Shown here in pieces: positions 34,969 to 43,900 of a stretch of DNA of 64,000 nucleotides. The stretch spans positions 186,001-250,000 of the forward strand of contig JANSWO010000006.1 in assembly GCA_024743435.1 (NCBI GenBank), written 5' to 3'. This DNA is from Pseudomonadaceae bacterium. Its GTDB lineage: Bacteria > Pseudomonadota > Gammaproteobacteria > Pseudomonadales > Azotimanducaceae. Both the position numbers and the translations under genes were made by a program. A model generated the notes under the pieces. The model ran no database searches. It worked only from the letters and a program-made list of their open reading frames with translations, and was not told the DNA's origin. How positions within the stretch are numbered: position 1 is the first letter of the stretch; every line of letters begins with the position of its first letter.

Positions 34969-36096
34969 CTACAGGTTCTTAATTGTTTCGTTGACGATCT
35001 CACCGCCGCGCGTGATAACGCAGGCCTGCACGATGTCGTCTTCTGGATCCAGGTTCAGGCTTTTGGCCTCTTCGTCCCAGAATTCCATCATCAGGTTGAC
35101 CAGGTTGCTGGAATACATCTCGCTGGCGTTCGTGCTGACTTCGGATGGCAGATTACCCATGCCAACCACTTTGACGCCGGCGATGTCGACTACTTCGTTG
35201 AGTTTGGAGCCTTCGACGTTGCCTCCGGTTTCAACCGCCATATCGATAACCACACTGCCGGGCTTCATCGCCTCAACGGTATCGCGCGTAATAATCGTTG
35301 GCGCGGGACGACCGAACAGCTGGGCCGTTGTGATCACCACATCTGATTGCTCAATTACTTTCGCCTGGCCCTGCTTCTGCAGCTCCACCTGCTCCGGCGT
35401 CAGTGCTTTCGCGTAACCCTGGTCGGTTTGGCCGGTTTCGCCGAGATCGATATCGACAAACTTGGCGCCAAGGCTCTGCACCTGCTCCGCAACGACAGGA
35501 CGCGTATCAAACGCTTCAACACGAGCGCCAAGGCGCTTCGCGGTGGCAATGGCTTGAAGGCCAGCAACGCCCGCACCAATCACAAACACTCGGGCCGGAC
35601 GAATCGTACCGGCAGGCGTCATCATCATCGGCAGGATGCGCCGGCTGTGATGGCATGCGAGTGCAACGGTAACGTAGCCAGCAAGGTTGGCCTGGGACGA
35701 CAACGCATCCATCTTCTGGGCTCGAGTGCTACGCGGAATCATCTCCATGGAGATGGCGGTAAGGCCAGACGAGGCCATCGATGCAACAAGCTCGCGTTCG
35801 TTGAAGGGGTCTAAGAAACTGACGTGGATAGCGCCAGACTTGAATTGGCCAACCTCATCGGCCGCGGGCTTACGCACGCGAACGATGATATCTGCTGAAC
35901 CTAAAACGTCCGCACGCGTTGCTTGCACTGCCGCGCCTGCGTCCCGATAAGCATCGTCGGTAAAGCCAGACGCAAAACCAGCACCGCTTTCAATCGCAAC
36001 GCTGAAGCCAGCCTTACTGAGTTTCTTTACATCCCCCGGGACAAGAGCAACGCGCAGTTCGCCCTCCCAGGTTTCCTTAGGCACCCCAATCAGCAT
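34969..36096 (-). CDS. pntAA: NAD(P) transhydrogenase alpha subunit, soluble NAD-binding part
   Basis: About 375 residues from ATG 36096, beginning MLIGVPKETWEGELRVALVP as family members do. The open frame extends to 36405, but those 103 codons show no homology and would overlap the divergent promoter region. It carries the alanine-dehydrogenase/PNT fold: RKPAADEV, the Rossmann motif GAGVAGLQAIATAKRLGA, and the mobile loop around GYAKALTPEQVE. It binds NAD(H) and passes hydride to the beta subunit domain III. First gene of the pnt operon. Confidence 0.94.
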   Translation of the reverse strand: MLIGVPKETWEGELRVALVPGDVKKLSKAGFSVAIESGAGFASGFTDDAYRDAGAAVQATRADVLGSADIIVRVRKPAADEVGQFKSGAIHVSFLDPFNERELVASMASSGLTAISMEMIPRSTRAQKMDALSSQANLAGYVTVALACHHSRRILPMMMTPAGTIRPARVFVIGAGVAGLQAIATAKRLGARVEAFDTRPVVAEQVQSLGAKFVDIDLGETGQTDQGYAKALTPEQVELQKQGQAKVIEQSDVVITTAQLFGRPAPTIITRDTVEAMKPGSVVIDMAVETGGNVEGSKLNEVVDIAGVKVVGMGNLPSEVSTNASEMYSSNLVNLMMEFWDEEAKSLNLDPEDDIVQACVITRGGEIVNETIKNL

Positions 36097-36267
36097 CTGT
36101 GTGACTCCCCAAATAAGCGTCAAACACCAGCCCACAGAGAGCCGGAAAGCTCGCCAGAGTAATGAATGCTGCAGCGCGACACAACGCCAAACACGGCCTG
36201 AATCGTAAGCGAGGTGTGAGCCAATCAAGACAGCCAACTCGATGCCCCCCAGCGGTACACTACTGCG

Positions 36268-37047
36268 ATGAGCACTTATCACGTTACCGCGAAAAACTAC
36301 TCGGACGATCACGAAAACCGCATCCACAGTGACGAAATCGCAGCGCGACTGGGGTTTCAGGGCGCCCTGGTGCCTGGCGTGGCGGTATATGGCCACCTCG
36401 TGCACCCTCTCGTCATGCGCTTCGGCCAGCGCTGGCTGCGCGAGGCGTCGAGCAGTGTTCGCTTTCTCAAGCCTGCCTACGACAACGACCGCCTGGTGCT
36501 CTCAAGCGCGGAGGCTGATGGCAACTTAACTGTCGAGTGCCGAAATCGCGCCGGGGAGTTGCTCGCCGCTCTCAGCAGCCGCCTTCACGAGCCTGCTGCG
36601 CCAACATACAAGGATTCGCTATTCGCGGACCCGCGCGATGCTGAGGAGCGAGTTGAGATCAGCTGGGAGGCTATCGACACCGACAGCGCCTTTGCGGAGC
36701 GCCTATGGCAACCAAGCGCCGAGGAAAACACGCGTTACTGCGCCGAGGTGTGCGAGACGCTTCCGATCTTCAGGAGGGGAGTAGTTCACCCGCACTTGCT
36801 GCTGTCCCAGGCCAACACCTGCCTGACCACCAGATTCCTGATGCCTGCCTGGATTCATGTGGGATCAACGATTCGAGCCATGCACGCCATCAGCACAGAT
36901 GACGAGGTCATCATTCAAACGCGGCCCGTACGCAAATGGCGCAACAAGGGCCATGAGTTCATCGAGGCCGCCATTCGCTATCAGGTAGACGGCAAGACGG
37001 CGATGGAAATAGACCATGTCGCCATCTACCGCATTGCAGGCACATGA
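36268..37047 (+). CDS. Hotdog-fold (MaoC-like) protein
   Basis: A 259-residue protein. The segment HSDEIAARLGFQGALVPGVAVYGHL resembles the MaoC/hydratase hotdog signature (D-x5-H-type loop followed by GALVPGV), and a second, weaker hotdog-like half follows (about 150-259, ending IDHVAIYRI). It may therefore be a double-hotdog thioesterase or enoyl-CoA hydratase, but the catalytic Asp/His pair is not certain. It is divergent from the pnt operon and overlaps purN by four bases. Confidence 0.6.
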   Translation: MSTYHVTAKNYSDDHENRIHSDEIAARLGFQGALVPGVAVYGHLVHPLVMRFGQRWLREASSSVRFLKPAYDNDRLVLSSAEADGNLTVECRNRAGELLAALSSRLHEPAAPTYKDSLFADPRDAEERVEISWEAIDTDSAFAERLWQPSAEENTRYCAEVCETLPIFRRGVVHPHLLLSQANTCLTTRFLMPAWIHVGSTIRAMHAISTDDEVIIQTRPVRKWRNKGHEFIEAAIRYQVDGKTAMEIDHVAIYRIAGT

Positions 37048-37658
37048 TGCGGCTGGCGGTGCTCGCATCCCACGCTGGAACCACGCTACAGGCCATTCTG
37101 GACGCCATCGAAGCTCGCCAGCTCGCCGCAGAGGTTAACCTCGTCATCAGCAACAACAGTAACTCCGGAGCGCTCGCGCGCGCACGCAACGCCGGTATCG
37201 AGACAGCCCACCTAAGTCAGGCGAGGTGCGGTGACACCCTGGATGCCGATATCGCTCAGCGGTTACAGGACAGCGGTTGCGACTACGTTGTGCTGGCCGG
37301 CTATATGAAGCGGCTTGGTCCTCAGACACTCGAGCGATTCAATGAGCGAATCATCAATACTCACCCGTCTCTGCTCCCTCGGCATGGAGGCCAGGGCATG
37401 TTCGGTCGCCGTGTCCATGAAGCCGTGCTGGCGGCAGGTGACACCGAGACGGGAGCGAGCGTGCACTTCGTCACCGGCGATTACGACACGGGACCATTGC
37501 TGGCCCAGCGCACAGTCGACGTGCTCCCCGGTGATACGGCCGACGATATCGAGGCAAAGGTGCGCGCGGTAGAGCGCCCGCTGCTCATCGAGACTCTCAA
37601 CGCGCTCGCGCAGGAGTTGCGCGACGCATCCGATGATGCCCAGGCGAATCAAGCGTGA
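37044..37658 (+). CDS. purN: Phosphoribosylglycinamide formyltransferase-like protein
   Basis: A 203-204 residue formyltransferase. LAVLASHAGTTLQAILDAI forms the N-terminal nucleotide-binding part, and the catalytic region is INTHPSLLPRHGG followed by ASVHFVTGDYDTGPLLAQ, holding the conserved Asn, His and Asp of PurN. PurN uses 10-formyltetrahydrofolate to formylate GAR in purine synthesis. HASLLP-type and YRG positions are slightly altered (PRHGGQGMFG) and purM is not adjacent, so it could be a second formyltransferase with another amine substrate. Start codon ATG 37044 or 37047, overlapping the hotdog gene. Confidence 0.82.
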   Translation: MMRLAVLASHAGTTLQAILDAIEARQLAAEVNLVISNNSNSGALARARNAGIETAHLSQARCGDTLDADIAQRLQDSGCDYVVLAGYMKRLGPQTLERFNERIINTHPSLLPRHGGQGMFGRRVHEAVLAAGDTETGASVHFVTGDYDTGPLLAQRTVDVLPGDTADDIEAKVRAVERPLLIETLNALAQELRDASDDAQANQA

Positions 37659-38176
37659 CCGAGCTCAGCTACCGAACGCTCGTAGCAACGGATGCAGCCG
37701 CGTACCGAAAACTCAGGTTGAAAGCACTGGCGAACGATCCCCAGGCCTTCAGCTCTGATGCCGAGCGAGAAGGCGCCTGGCCCATTGAGCAATTCGCAAA
37801 ACGAATAGAGCCGAGCCCCCAGCAAACCACCTTTGGCGCATTCGACGCTCGCAGACTGATCGGTAGCCTCGGTTTTCTGCGCAGCGCCATGGCCAAAACT
37901 CAGCACAGTGCATCACTATTCGGGCTATTCATCGATCCGGCATACCGAGGCCGAGACATCGCGCAAACGCTGCTCCAGCGGGCAATCGCCAAAGCCCAGA
38001 CTATGCCCGGCGTCAGCCAGCTCGAACTCGCCGTCAACGTTGAAAACACCGCCGCGCTGCACATCTACGAGGCCGCAGGGTTTGCACCGTGGGGCCGCAA
38101 GCCGAATGCGCTTCGCGTCGGCTCGACGAGCTATGACGAGTTCCACATGATTCTCGACGTCAGCGCTTCGCGCTAA
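37655..38176 (+). CDS. GNAT-family N-acetyltransferase
   Basis: A 173-residue acetyltransferase from GTG 37655, overlapping the formyltransferase stop. The acetyl-CoA binding motif A is LFIDPAYRGRDIAQTLLQRAI, followed by LELAVNVENTAALHIYEAAGF and a final strand. The cell target (protein, amine or antibiotic) cannot be told from sequence. Third member of a coupled three-gene unit with the hotdog protein and PurN-like enzyme. Confidence 0.87.
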   Translation: MTELSYRTLVATDAAAYRKLRLKALANDPQAFSSDAEREGAWPIEQFAKRIEPSPQQTTFGAFDARRLIGSLGFLRSAMAKTQHSASLFGLFIDPAYRGRDIAQTLLQRAIAKAQTMPGVSQLELAVNVENTAALHIYEAAGFAPWGRKPNALRVGSTSYDEFHMILDVSASR

Positions 38177-38193
38177 CCACCGAGCCAGCCAAC

Positions 38194-39066
38194 CTAAGCC
38201 TTCGACAGCAGCTCCTGCGCTTCAACTAACGCATCTCGAGTACCTGCCGCGACCACATCACCTCCCAGCGCTGGGTTCTCGCCAGACCACGTCTCGATAA
38301 CCCCACCGGCACCGCGAATGATGGGTATGAGCGCCTGAATGTCATAGGCGTTAAGGCCCGACTCAACCGACAGATCTACATAACCCATCGCAAGCATCGC
38401 GTAGAGGTAGCAATCACCTCCGAAGCGGGTTTGCTTGGCGGCATCCACAGCCCGTGCGAACGCCGCCTGGCGTTCCTCGCCTGAGAAAAACTGAGGGCCT
38501 GTTGATGCCAGAGTGCAGTCGTAGACCGACGTCACTTCCGACACCTGCAATAGCCTGCGCTCGTCCGCCCGGCGCAGCTCCGCCATCTCGCCATCGCCAA
38601 CAAAGAGCTCGTCCGTATAGGGCTGATACAACACACCAACCACCGGATCTTGCCCGTCAAACAAGGCCAGCAACACGCCCCAGTGGAGAAAACCGCTCAT
38701 AAAAGAGCGCGTGCCATCGATAGGATCGATCACCCACGTGAGACCCGAAGAGCCCTCTTCGAACCCATACTCCTCGCCGAACAGACCATCCTCTGGATAC
38801 GCCGCACCAATGTCCTGCCGCAAAGCAGCCTCAACAGCCTTGTCCGCTTCCGTCACAGGATCGAAAGAGCCCGCACTGGCCTTGTTACTCACCTTAATAG
38901 GTTGCCGAAACCACGGCAGAGACAACCGCCCCGCAGCTCTACTTGCGTTGGCAGCAAACTCACGACGCTCCGTGCGCTGAGCCGCGCTCAACCGGCGTTT
39001 GGCACCAAACTCAAGCATGCACGCTCGCTCGCGAACCGCGGACATCGCCGAACTGCAGCCGATCAA
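38194..39066 (-). CDS. Inositol monophosphatase family protein, histidinol-phosphatase (HisN)-like
   Basis: Up to 290 residues; Met codons at 8 and 17 (MLEFGAKRR) are equally possible starts. The metal motifs are DPVTEADKAVE, FGEEYG with the conserved Glu, WVIDPIDGTRSF and the C-terminal GGDCYLYAMLAMGYVDL. This last segment and the overall length fit the HisN/plant-type histidinol-phosphate phosphatases, which hydrolyse histidinol phosphate with Mg2+, but inositol or 3'-phosphoadenosine phosphates are other substrates of the superfamily. Divergent from ridA. Confidence 0.82.
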   Translation of the reverse strand: MIGCSSAMSAVRERACMLEFGAKRRLSAAQRTERREFAANASRAAGRLSLPWFRQPIKVSNKASAGSFDPVTEADKAVEAALRQDIGAAYPEDGLFGEEYGFEEGSSGLTWVIDPIDGTRSFMSGFLHWGVLLALFDGQDPVVGVLYQPYTDELFVGDGEMAELRRADERRLLQVSEVTSVYDCTLASTGPQFFSGEERQAAFARAVDAAKQTRFGGDCYLYAMLAMGYVDLSVESGLNAYDIQALIPIIRGAGGVIETWSGENPALGGDVVAAGTRDALVEAQELLSKA

Positions 39067-39130
39067 GGCGCTCGGCCAACACCAACTGGGTGTAACATCG
39101 CTTCATTATCTACTTCCGGTGAGAACCGTT

Positions 39131-39526
39131 ATGTCTATCGAAAGCATCGTACCCGAGGGCCAGGAGGCGCTGTACAACCAATTCCACTTCGCTCAGGCCG
39201 TTCGAAGCGGCGAGTTCCTGTTCTGTTCCGGGCAGATTGGCAGCGATGGAAGCGGCGGCGTCCCGGATGCGCCCCTGGACGAGTTCAGACTCGCCTGGAA
39301 AGCCGTTGGCACTGTGCTTGCCGCGGCTGGGCTCGACTACAAGGATATAGTCGAGCTAACCACCTATCACGTGGGACTCAATGAGCACCTGGCCAGCTTC
39401 ATAGAAGCGAAAGACGAGGTGCTGTCAGAACCATGGCCGGCTTGGTCGGCGATTGGGGTGAGTGAGCTGGCGGTGCCGGGTGCGAGGGTGGAAGTGAGGG
39501 TTATTGCTAGGAGCGTCAATCGATAA
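39131..39526 (+). CDS. ridA: RidA-family protein
   Basis: About 131 residues from ATG 39131; in-frame codons back to 38999 lie over the divergent phosphatase gene and are not counted. Family features are YNQFHFAQAVRSGEFLFCSGQIG, a glycine-rich middle and the C-terminal VPGARVEVRVIA with the Arg that binds the substrate carboxylate. RidA deaminates reactive enamine/imine intermediates released by PLP enzymes. Members with altered residues may act otherwise. Confidence 0.86.
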   Translation: MSIESIVPEGQEALYNQFHFAQAVRSGEFLFCSGQIGSDGSGGVPDAPLDEFRLAWKAVGTVLAAAGLDYKDIVELTTYHVGLNEHLASFIEAKDEVLSEPWPAWSAIGVSELAVPGARVEVRVIARSVNR

Positions 39527-39655
39527 ACGGTATGTTTTTCGTGACGACGATCATACAACTCTAGTGCAGTAGTACGCGAGAATACCCAAAGCCGACGAGC
39601 TCCCTCGCCTGGACTGCGGGTTGCAAGGCTACCACGACAGGATTGCGACGAAAGC

Positions 39656-41083
39656 ATGCGATTTTTCGAGCGAACAGTACTTTCGCTTTTCCCGACCATG
39701 GCTCTCGAAGGAACGCCGTGGTTATCTGTGTGGAAAGAAAAAGAGAAGCGTCACTTCCTCAAAGTGGCCCAAATCGTCTTTCCCGTCGCCGCGGTGGCAT
39801 ACATTGCCCACTATTTCTTCTTCGATCGGGCGGTTCCCTTAGAGCCACTGAGCTTTTGGCTAACTTTTCGCTTGTCGATGGCCGCAATTGCAGCCGGCTG
39901 CTTTCTCTTCTACTGCATCCCAAGGCTCCACGACAACGCACTTTATAAGCTACCGGCAGTTCTGGCATGCGGTATCTTTTGCTACTTCCAAGCCAGAGTT
40001 CTAGTTTGGTATGTATCTGATGTCTATTTCTACGCATTCGCATTTGTCATCGCGGCCACACTGATTATCCGAACCACTATGCTAATGAGCGTTCTGTTTG
40101 GAGGAGTAACTATCACTCTTATGTGGCCATCCTTTATCGAAGCTGGGCTACAACCATCGCTACTAGTGAGTGCCGCCATCTTTAGCCTCGTAGCCATCGT
40201 ATTCATAAGGTCAAACTACAGCGCTGAAGTAAGGTATTTCCTAGCAGAGCAGTCAAACCTTTCGTCTCAGCGCGAAATAATCGAGCTAAACATCGAGTTC
40301 GCTGAACGCCTGAGGAGCTTCCTGCCAAAAGAGATATCACGCCGTCTCGAAAACTATGTCTCACAACGTCAGATGACAATCCTTCAGGCAGCCGAAGAAG
40401 TACTGAAACCAAGAACAAGAACAATCTCATGCTTGTTCAGTGATATTCGAGGCTTTACAGAATCAACAAGAACGAATCGTGACTTCGTAGAAGAAGGCGT
40501 GATTCCAAACGTCAAAGAATGCACCCGTGAAATTGAAGACAATCGAGGTATCCCAAGGAAAATTGGCGATCTAGTGTTCGCCTATTTCGATTCCATGGAA
40601 ATTACCGAGAACGTGATCAACAGTACTCTCGCGGGCATTGGTGTGATAAATCAAAATGCACTAACAAACCAAACCCTCTCAGCGAACAAGATCCGGCGCT
40701 ATGTTCTCGTAGCATCCGGTGAGGCTGTTGTGGGCAACCTGGGAGGATTCGATTCATCGGTCGAAATAACGGCGCTCGGTAACCCCGTAAATTTCTTAGC
40801 ACGACTCGATGATCTAACTAAATCTCCTAAACTGTCGAATATTTTCAGAGAAGATCATCTCGTTCTTGACAACACCACTGCAATGATTCTGGAAAATATC
40901 TACCCCCAGCTCATGATAACGAAGGTAGATTTAAAACAACTCGACTCACAGATTCGAGACTTTGAAGAAGTTGAGGTCATCTACACGCTGGAAGCTTCAG
41001 CAAGCAATCGCGACATAATCTTGCGTGGCGTAGAAAAAACGGCAGCAAATGAGACTTTTATTGACGTTGCGGCCTCGGCGTAA
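39656..41083 (+). CDS. Membrane class III nucleotide cyclase (predicted adenylate cyclase)
   Basis: A 475-residue protein with six hydrophobic helices (about residues 35-185), a helical linker with FLPKEISRRLENY, and a class III cyclase domain from about 255. Metal ligands are D263 (LFSDIRGFT) and D305 (KIGDLVFAYF); purine residues are K302 and T372, and transition-state residues N379 and R383 (GNPVNFLARL). Lys plus Thr is the class IIIb pattern, which predicts ATP rather than GTP and, in known members, response to bicarbonate. The codons are clearly more AT-rich than in neighbouring genes. Three bases separate it from the PilZ-acyltransferase gene, so it opens a three-gene cassette. Confidence 0.85.
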   Translation: MRFFERTVLSLFPTMALEGTPWLSVWKEKEKRHFLKVAQIVFPVAAVAYIAHYFFFDRAVPLEPLSFWLTFRLSMAAIAAGCFLFYCIPRLHDNALYKLPAVLACGIFCYFQARVLVWYVSDVYFYAFAFVIAATLIIRTTMLMSVLFGGVTITLMWPSFIEAGLQPSLLVSAAIFSLVAIVFIRSNYSAEVRYFLAEQSNLSSQREIIELNIEFAERLRSFLPKEISRRLENYVSQRQMTILQAAEEVLKPRTRTISCLFSDIRGFTESTRTNRDFVEEGVIPNVKECTREIEDNRGIPRKIGDLVFAYFDSMEITENVINSTLAGIGVINQNALTNQTLSANKIRRYVLVASGEAVVGNLGGFDSSVEITALGNPVNFLARLDDLTKSPKLSNIFREDHLVLDNTTAMILENIYPQLMITKVDLKQLDSQIRDFEEVEVIYTLEASASNRDIILRGVEKTAANETFIDVAASA

Positions 41084-41086
41084 GCA

Positions 41087-42568
41087 GTGAAAACCGACTC
41101 ACCCGATCCGCTACTTCACGGAAGTTTCTTCCCCGTAGACGTTTACCCAGGTGACCGCGTAACTGCTCAAATCAGGCGCGACAAAGCCAAAGATACATGG
41201 AAGGAATGCAGGGTCTGGCGAATTAGTCCCCTTGGAATAGAAGTACTTCAAGACGAGATCGACACACTGGAACTTTCCACCTCCGTGTCCCTAACCCTGT
41301 CACTGGGCGATATCACATCCATAATGTGGGGAGTGGTAGCGAGCGTCAGACAGAACGGCAAAGGAGACATCGTCAGTATTCGCTTCGTAGACAATTCTCC
41401 ATCAACTAGCTATGACGGTGAAGATAGGCGTAGCAAACCCAGATGGATATGCTCCGAGCACTTTCATCCGACTTGCGTGTGGAGTCATCCAGCCCGATTC
41501 AACGAGTTTGTTTACGCAAGAGTGAAGGACATTTCCCCCGAAGGGCTCCGTCTTTCGACATCACTACGCAACAAGTTTATCGTTAAAGGCGCTCTATTCG
41601 ATTCAATTCTAAACCTTCCACTAGTCGGACAAATCGGCACCCGATTTAGGGTTGAGAACATATCCATCCAAACAGAAAACGGGCGAGACTATCTCTCCCT
41701 TGGGGTTTCGTTCGAAGATCTAAGCAAAGAAAATCGCACCCAATTCGGCCAGTATTTAAGTCAGTTTGCGCGCGACGTCACTCCGAGGGATTTGGCACGC
41801 TACGGGTTTGCACCAGACAGCGCAAAGGATGCTGTTTCGTTTAGCTTCGTTAGAACTGAGGAAGAATATCGGGAAGTTCTCGAGCTTCGCCACAAAACCT
41901 ATAGCGCAGCCGGCAAGGTGCCGCTCGAGATCTCAGCTAGCGAAATGGGGACAAATTACGACACACGCTCGCGCATTCTAATTGGCACTTACGGTAACAA
42001 TATCGTCGCTACAGCAGCACTAGTGTTCCACGAGTATCACGACCAGATGGAGATCGAAGAATCAATCGACTGGCCATCGACATTTCCCCGTAAAGAAAAT
42101 TGTGTAGAAGTAATCCGGACTTGCACCGATCCTAGCTTTCGAGGCACCGATCTACTTCTGGGGCTATTTCACCACATTGCACTAACGGTTGCGCAGGCCG
42201 GGCGTAGATACATCGTTTTCGGTACAACTCCGACTCTTCTCCCAATCTACGAAAACATTGGGATGACAGCCACAGAGATCTCCTACGAACACAAAACGTT
42301 GAATCGGGCAAAGCACCAAATCGTATTAGGTGATATTCCTACAGTACTAAGCGGAAAAACTCTAAACCCAATATTCTGGAATGCAGTCTGGGGGGATCTC
42401 ACCGAGCATATGCTACGATCCGGACACCTCAAACTAAACCGGCTAGACATCCTCAGGGTGCGCTTTTATCGGCTATTTCGACCACTTTCGTGGCTAACCA
42501 CACGTTGGATGAAGAAGCCAAGAGTCGTGACCAAATATGCATATCCGCGGGGTGAAAGACGCAGCTAA
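41087..42568 (+). CDS. PilZ domain fused to FeeM-like N-acyltransferase domain
   Basis: A 493-residue protein from GTG 41087. Residues 15-105 form a beta-rich PilZ-like N-domain. A second PilZ domain at about 112-228 has both c-di-GMP motifs: RxxxR at R115-R119 (RRSKPR) and DxSxxG at D148-G153 (DISPEG). From about 250 an acyltransferase-like domain follows: YREVLELRHKTYSAAGK, GTYGNNIVATAALVFHEY, EVIRTCTDPSFRGTDL and PIYENIGM. This resembles FeeM/N-acyl amino acid synthases and the AHL-synthase fold. The likely meaning is an acyl-amide or signal synthase whose activity follows c-di-GMP. A C-terminal basic helix (about 460-490) may touch the membrane. Substrate unknown. Confidence 0.78.
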   Translation: MKTDSPDPLLHGSFFPVDVYPGDRVTAQIRRDKAKDTWKECRVWRISPLGIEVLQDEIDTLELSTSVSLTLSLGDITSIMWGVVASVRQNGKGDIVSIRFVDNSPSTSYDGEDRRSKPRWICSEHFHPTCVWSHPARFNEFVYARVKDISPEGLRLSTSLRNKFIVKGALFDSILNLPLVGQIGTRFRVENISIQTENGRDYLSLGVSFEDLSKENRTQFGQYLSQFARDVTPRDLARYGFAPDSAKDAVSFSFVRTEEEYREVLELRHKTYSAAGKVPLEISASEMGTNYDTRSRILIGTYGNNIVATAALVFHEYHDQMEIEESIDWPSTFPRKENCVEVIRTCTDPSFRGTDLLLGLFHHIALTVAQAGRRYIVFGTTPTLLPIYENIGMTATEISYEHKTLNRAKHQIVLGDIPTVLSGKTLNPIFWNAVWGDLTEHMLRSGHLKLNRLDILRVRFYRLFRPLSWLTTRWMKKPRVVTKYAYPRGERRS

Positions 42569-42589
42569 ATCTCATACGACGGAAAGTGG

Positions 42590-43900
42590 ATGCAATACTA
42601 CGTCAGGAATTACCTCCTCGCTGTCGATGACAACCTAGGCAATTCGACTACTCTCTTAGCGTTGGTGGCAGCAGCTCTGCATGTCATCTACTACTTTCTG
42701 AACACCGCTAGCGGCTACCCGGACCCTATCTACGTTCGGATCCCGGTCTTGGCAGCATTGTTAACTGCAGCAATCTTCCCGGTGTATCGACGGATTCTCG
42801 ATCGATCATATGTGGGATTGGCTTCGCTAATCGCGCTATTGGCAACCTGCCCAACCTTTTTTACCTATATCGTCTTCTATGAGGCGAATGTTGTTGCGTC
42901 CAGCGCGGGGGATCAGATCGTACGCCAACTAGAACTTCTGGTAGCTACCGGAATTTCAATTTTCTTACTCCCTTCCTCTGTCGTCTCAATCGCACTCATT
43001 TTCGTCAGCTGCATATGTGGCACCGTAACTTTTCTTATGCTCGAGAATCCGAGCAACATCGTCAATCCTCTCTCAAACTATCCAAGTAGCGCAGCGTGGA
43101 TCATGGGCATGGTTCTATTGGCTCACCTAGCGCACCGGAAAGCTGAAGAAACCAAAAAATCAGCTCAGACCGCGAGAGCACTGACGGGATCTTTGGCGCA
43201 CGAGATACGTACTCCATTGACATCCATCCACTCCTACGCCAAGGGTATCGAAGTTCATCTTGAAACTCTTCGTGATGTTGAAACGAACGGAGATTCAGAA
43301 CGAGATAGGAAGATCCACCAGTTGTCAGATGCAGCTAAGGCTATTCAGAAGGAAACCGAGTACTCATCTCTTTTTATCGATATGGCATTGACTGCCACTC
43401 GCAGCGCTGACGAGCTTACCGGGCGCGAATCCATCTCCCTTGCAAAAACGATACGCGAAGCAATCCATCGATTTCCTTTCAACAATTCACACGAGGAGGA
43501 AATGGTCGAGACTCAGCTCGATGATGACTTCTCCGTTTACGCCAATCATCAAATCCTTACGCATGCTGTTTTCAATCTTCTAAAAAATGCCGTCTTCTTC
43601 GCTCAGGTAGGCGGATCAGGGCGGGTAGTCATATCATTGAATTCTGATTCGCGAGCAATGCTCTTTCGCGACAACGGACCGGGGATTCCTGAAAAGAACC
43701 GTCGATTGATCTATGAACCGTTCTTCACCACACGAGAAGCGCAGACGGGCGCTGGCTTGGGTCTATGGTTCTCACGACGGGCATTTGAGGACATGGGCGG
43801 AAGGCTAAGTCATCAAAACATCGGAACATCTGGGTGCGAGTTTCGAGCGAGCTTTCCTGCCGACTTAAACGCGAAAATTGGATGGGACAGCTCAGCTTGA
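42590..43900 (+). CDS. Multi-pass membrane sensor histidine kinase
   Basis: A 436-residue kinase. Six or so hydrophobic helices fill residues 20-180 with almost no periplasmic loops. Then comes the HisKA domain with H204 (GSLAHEIRTPLTSIHSYAKG) and the ATPase domain with NLLKNAVFF, FRDNGPGIPEKNRR and GAGLGLWFSRRAF. The DDNLGN...LLALVAAALHVIYYFLN opening recalls the membrane sensors of the CqsS/LqsS/PhcS type, which detect diffusible alkanone or hydroxy-ester signals, though similarity is by eye. Neither a receiver domain nor a response-regulator gene is adjacent. Third gene of the AT-rich cassette, 21 bases after the acyltransferase gene. Confidence 0.85.
   Translation: MQYYVRNYLLAVDDNLGNSTTLLALVAAALHVIYYFLNTASGYPDPIYVRIPVLAALLTAAIFPVYRRILDRSYVGLASLIALLATCPTFFTYIVFYEANVVASSAGDQIVRQLELLVATGISIFLLPSSVVSIALIFVSCICGTVTFLMLENPSNIVNPLSNYPSSAAWIMGMVLLAHLAHRKAEETKKSAQTARALTGSLAHEIRTPLTSIHSYAKGIEVHLETLRDVETNGDSERDRKIHQLSDAAKAIQKETEYSSLFIDMALTATRSADELTGRESISLAKTIREAIHRFPFNNSHEEEMVETQLDDDFSVYANHQILTHAVFNLLKNAVFFAQVGGSGRVVISLNSDSRAMLFRDNGPGIPEKNRRLIYEPFFTTREAQTGAGLGLWFSRRAFEDMGGRLSHQNIGTSGCEFRASFPADLNAKIGWDSSA

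Noticed and set aside
36097-36405. 103-codon N-terminal extension of pntAA
   Set aside because: Homology begins at the ATG at 36096 and the extension overlaps the divergent hotdog gene and its promoter.
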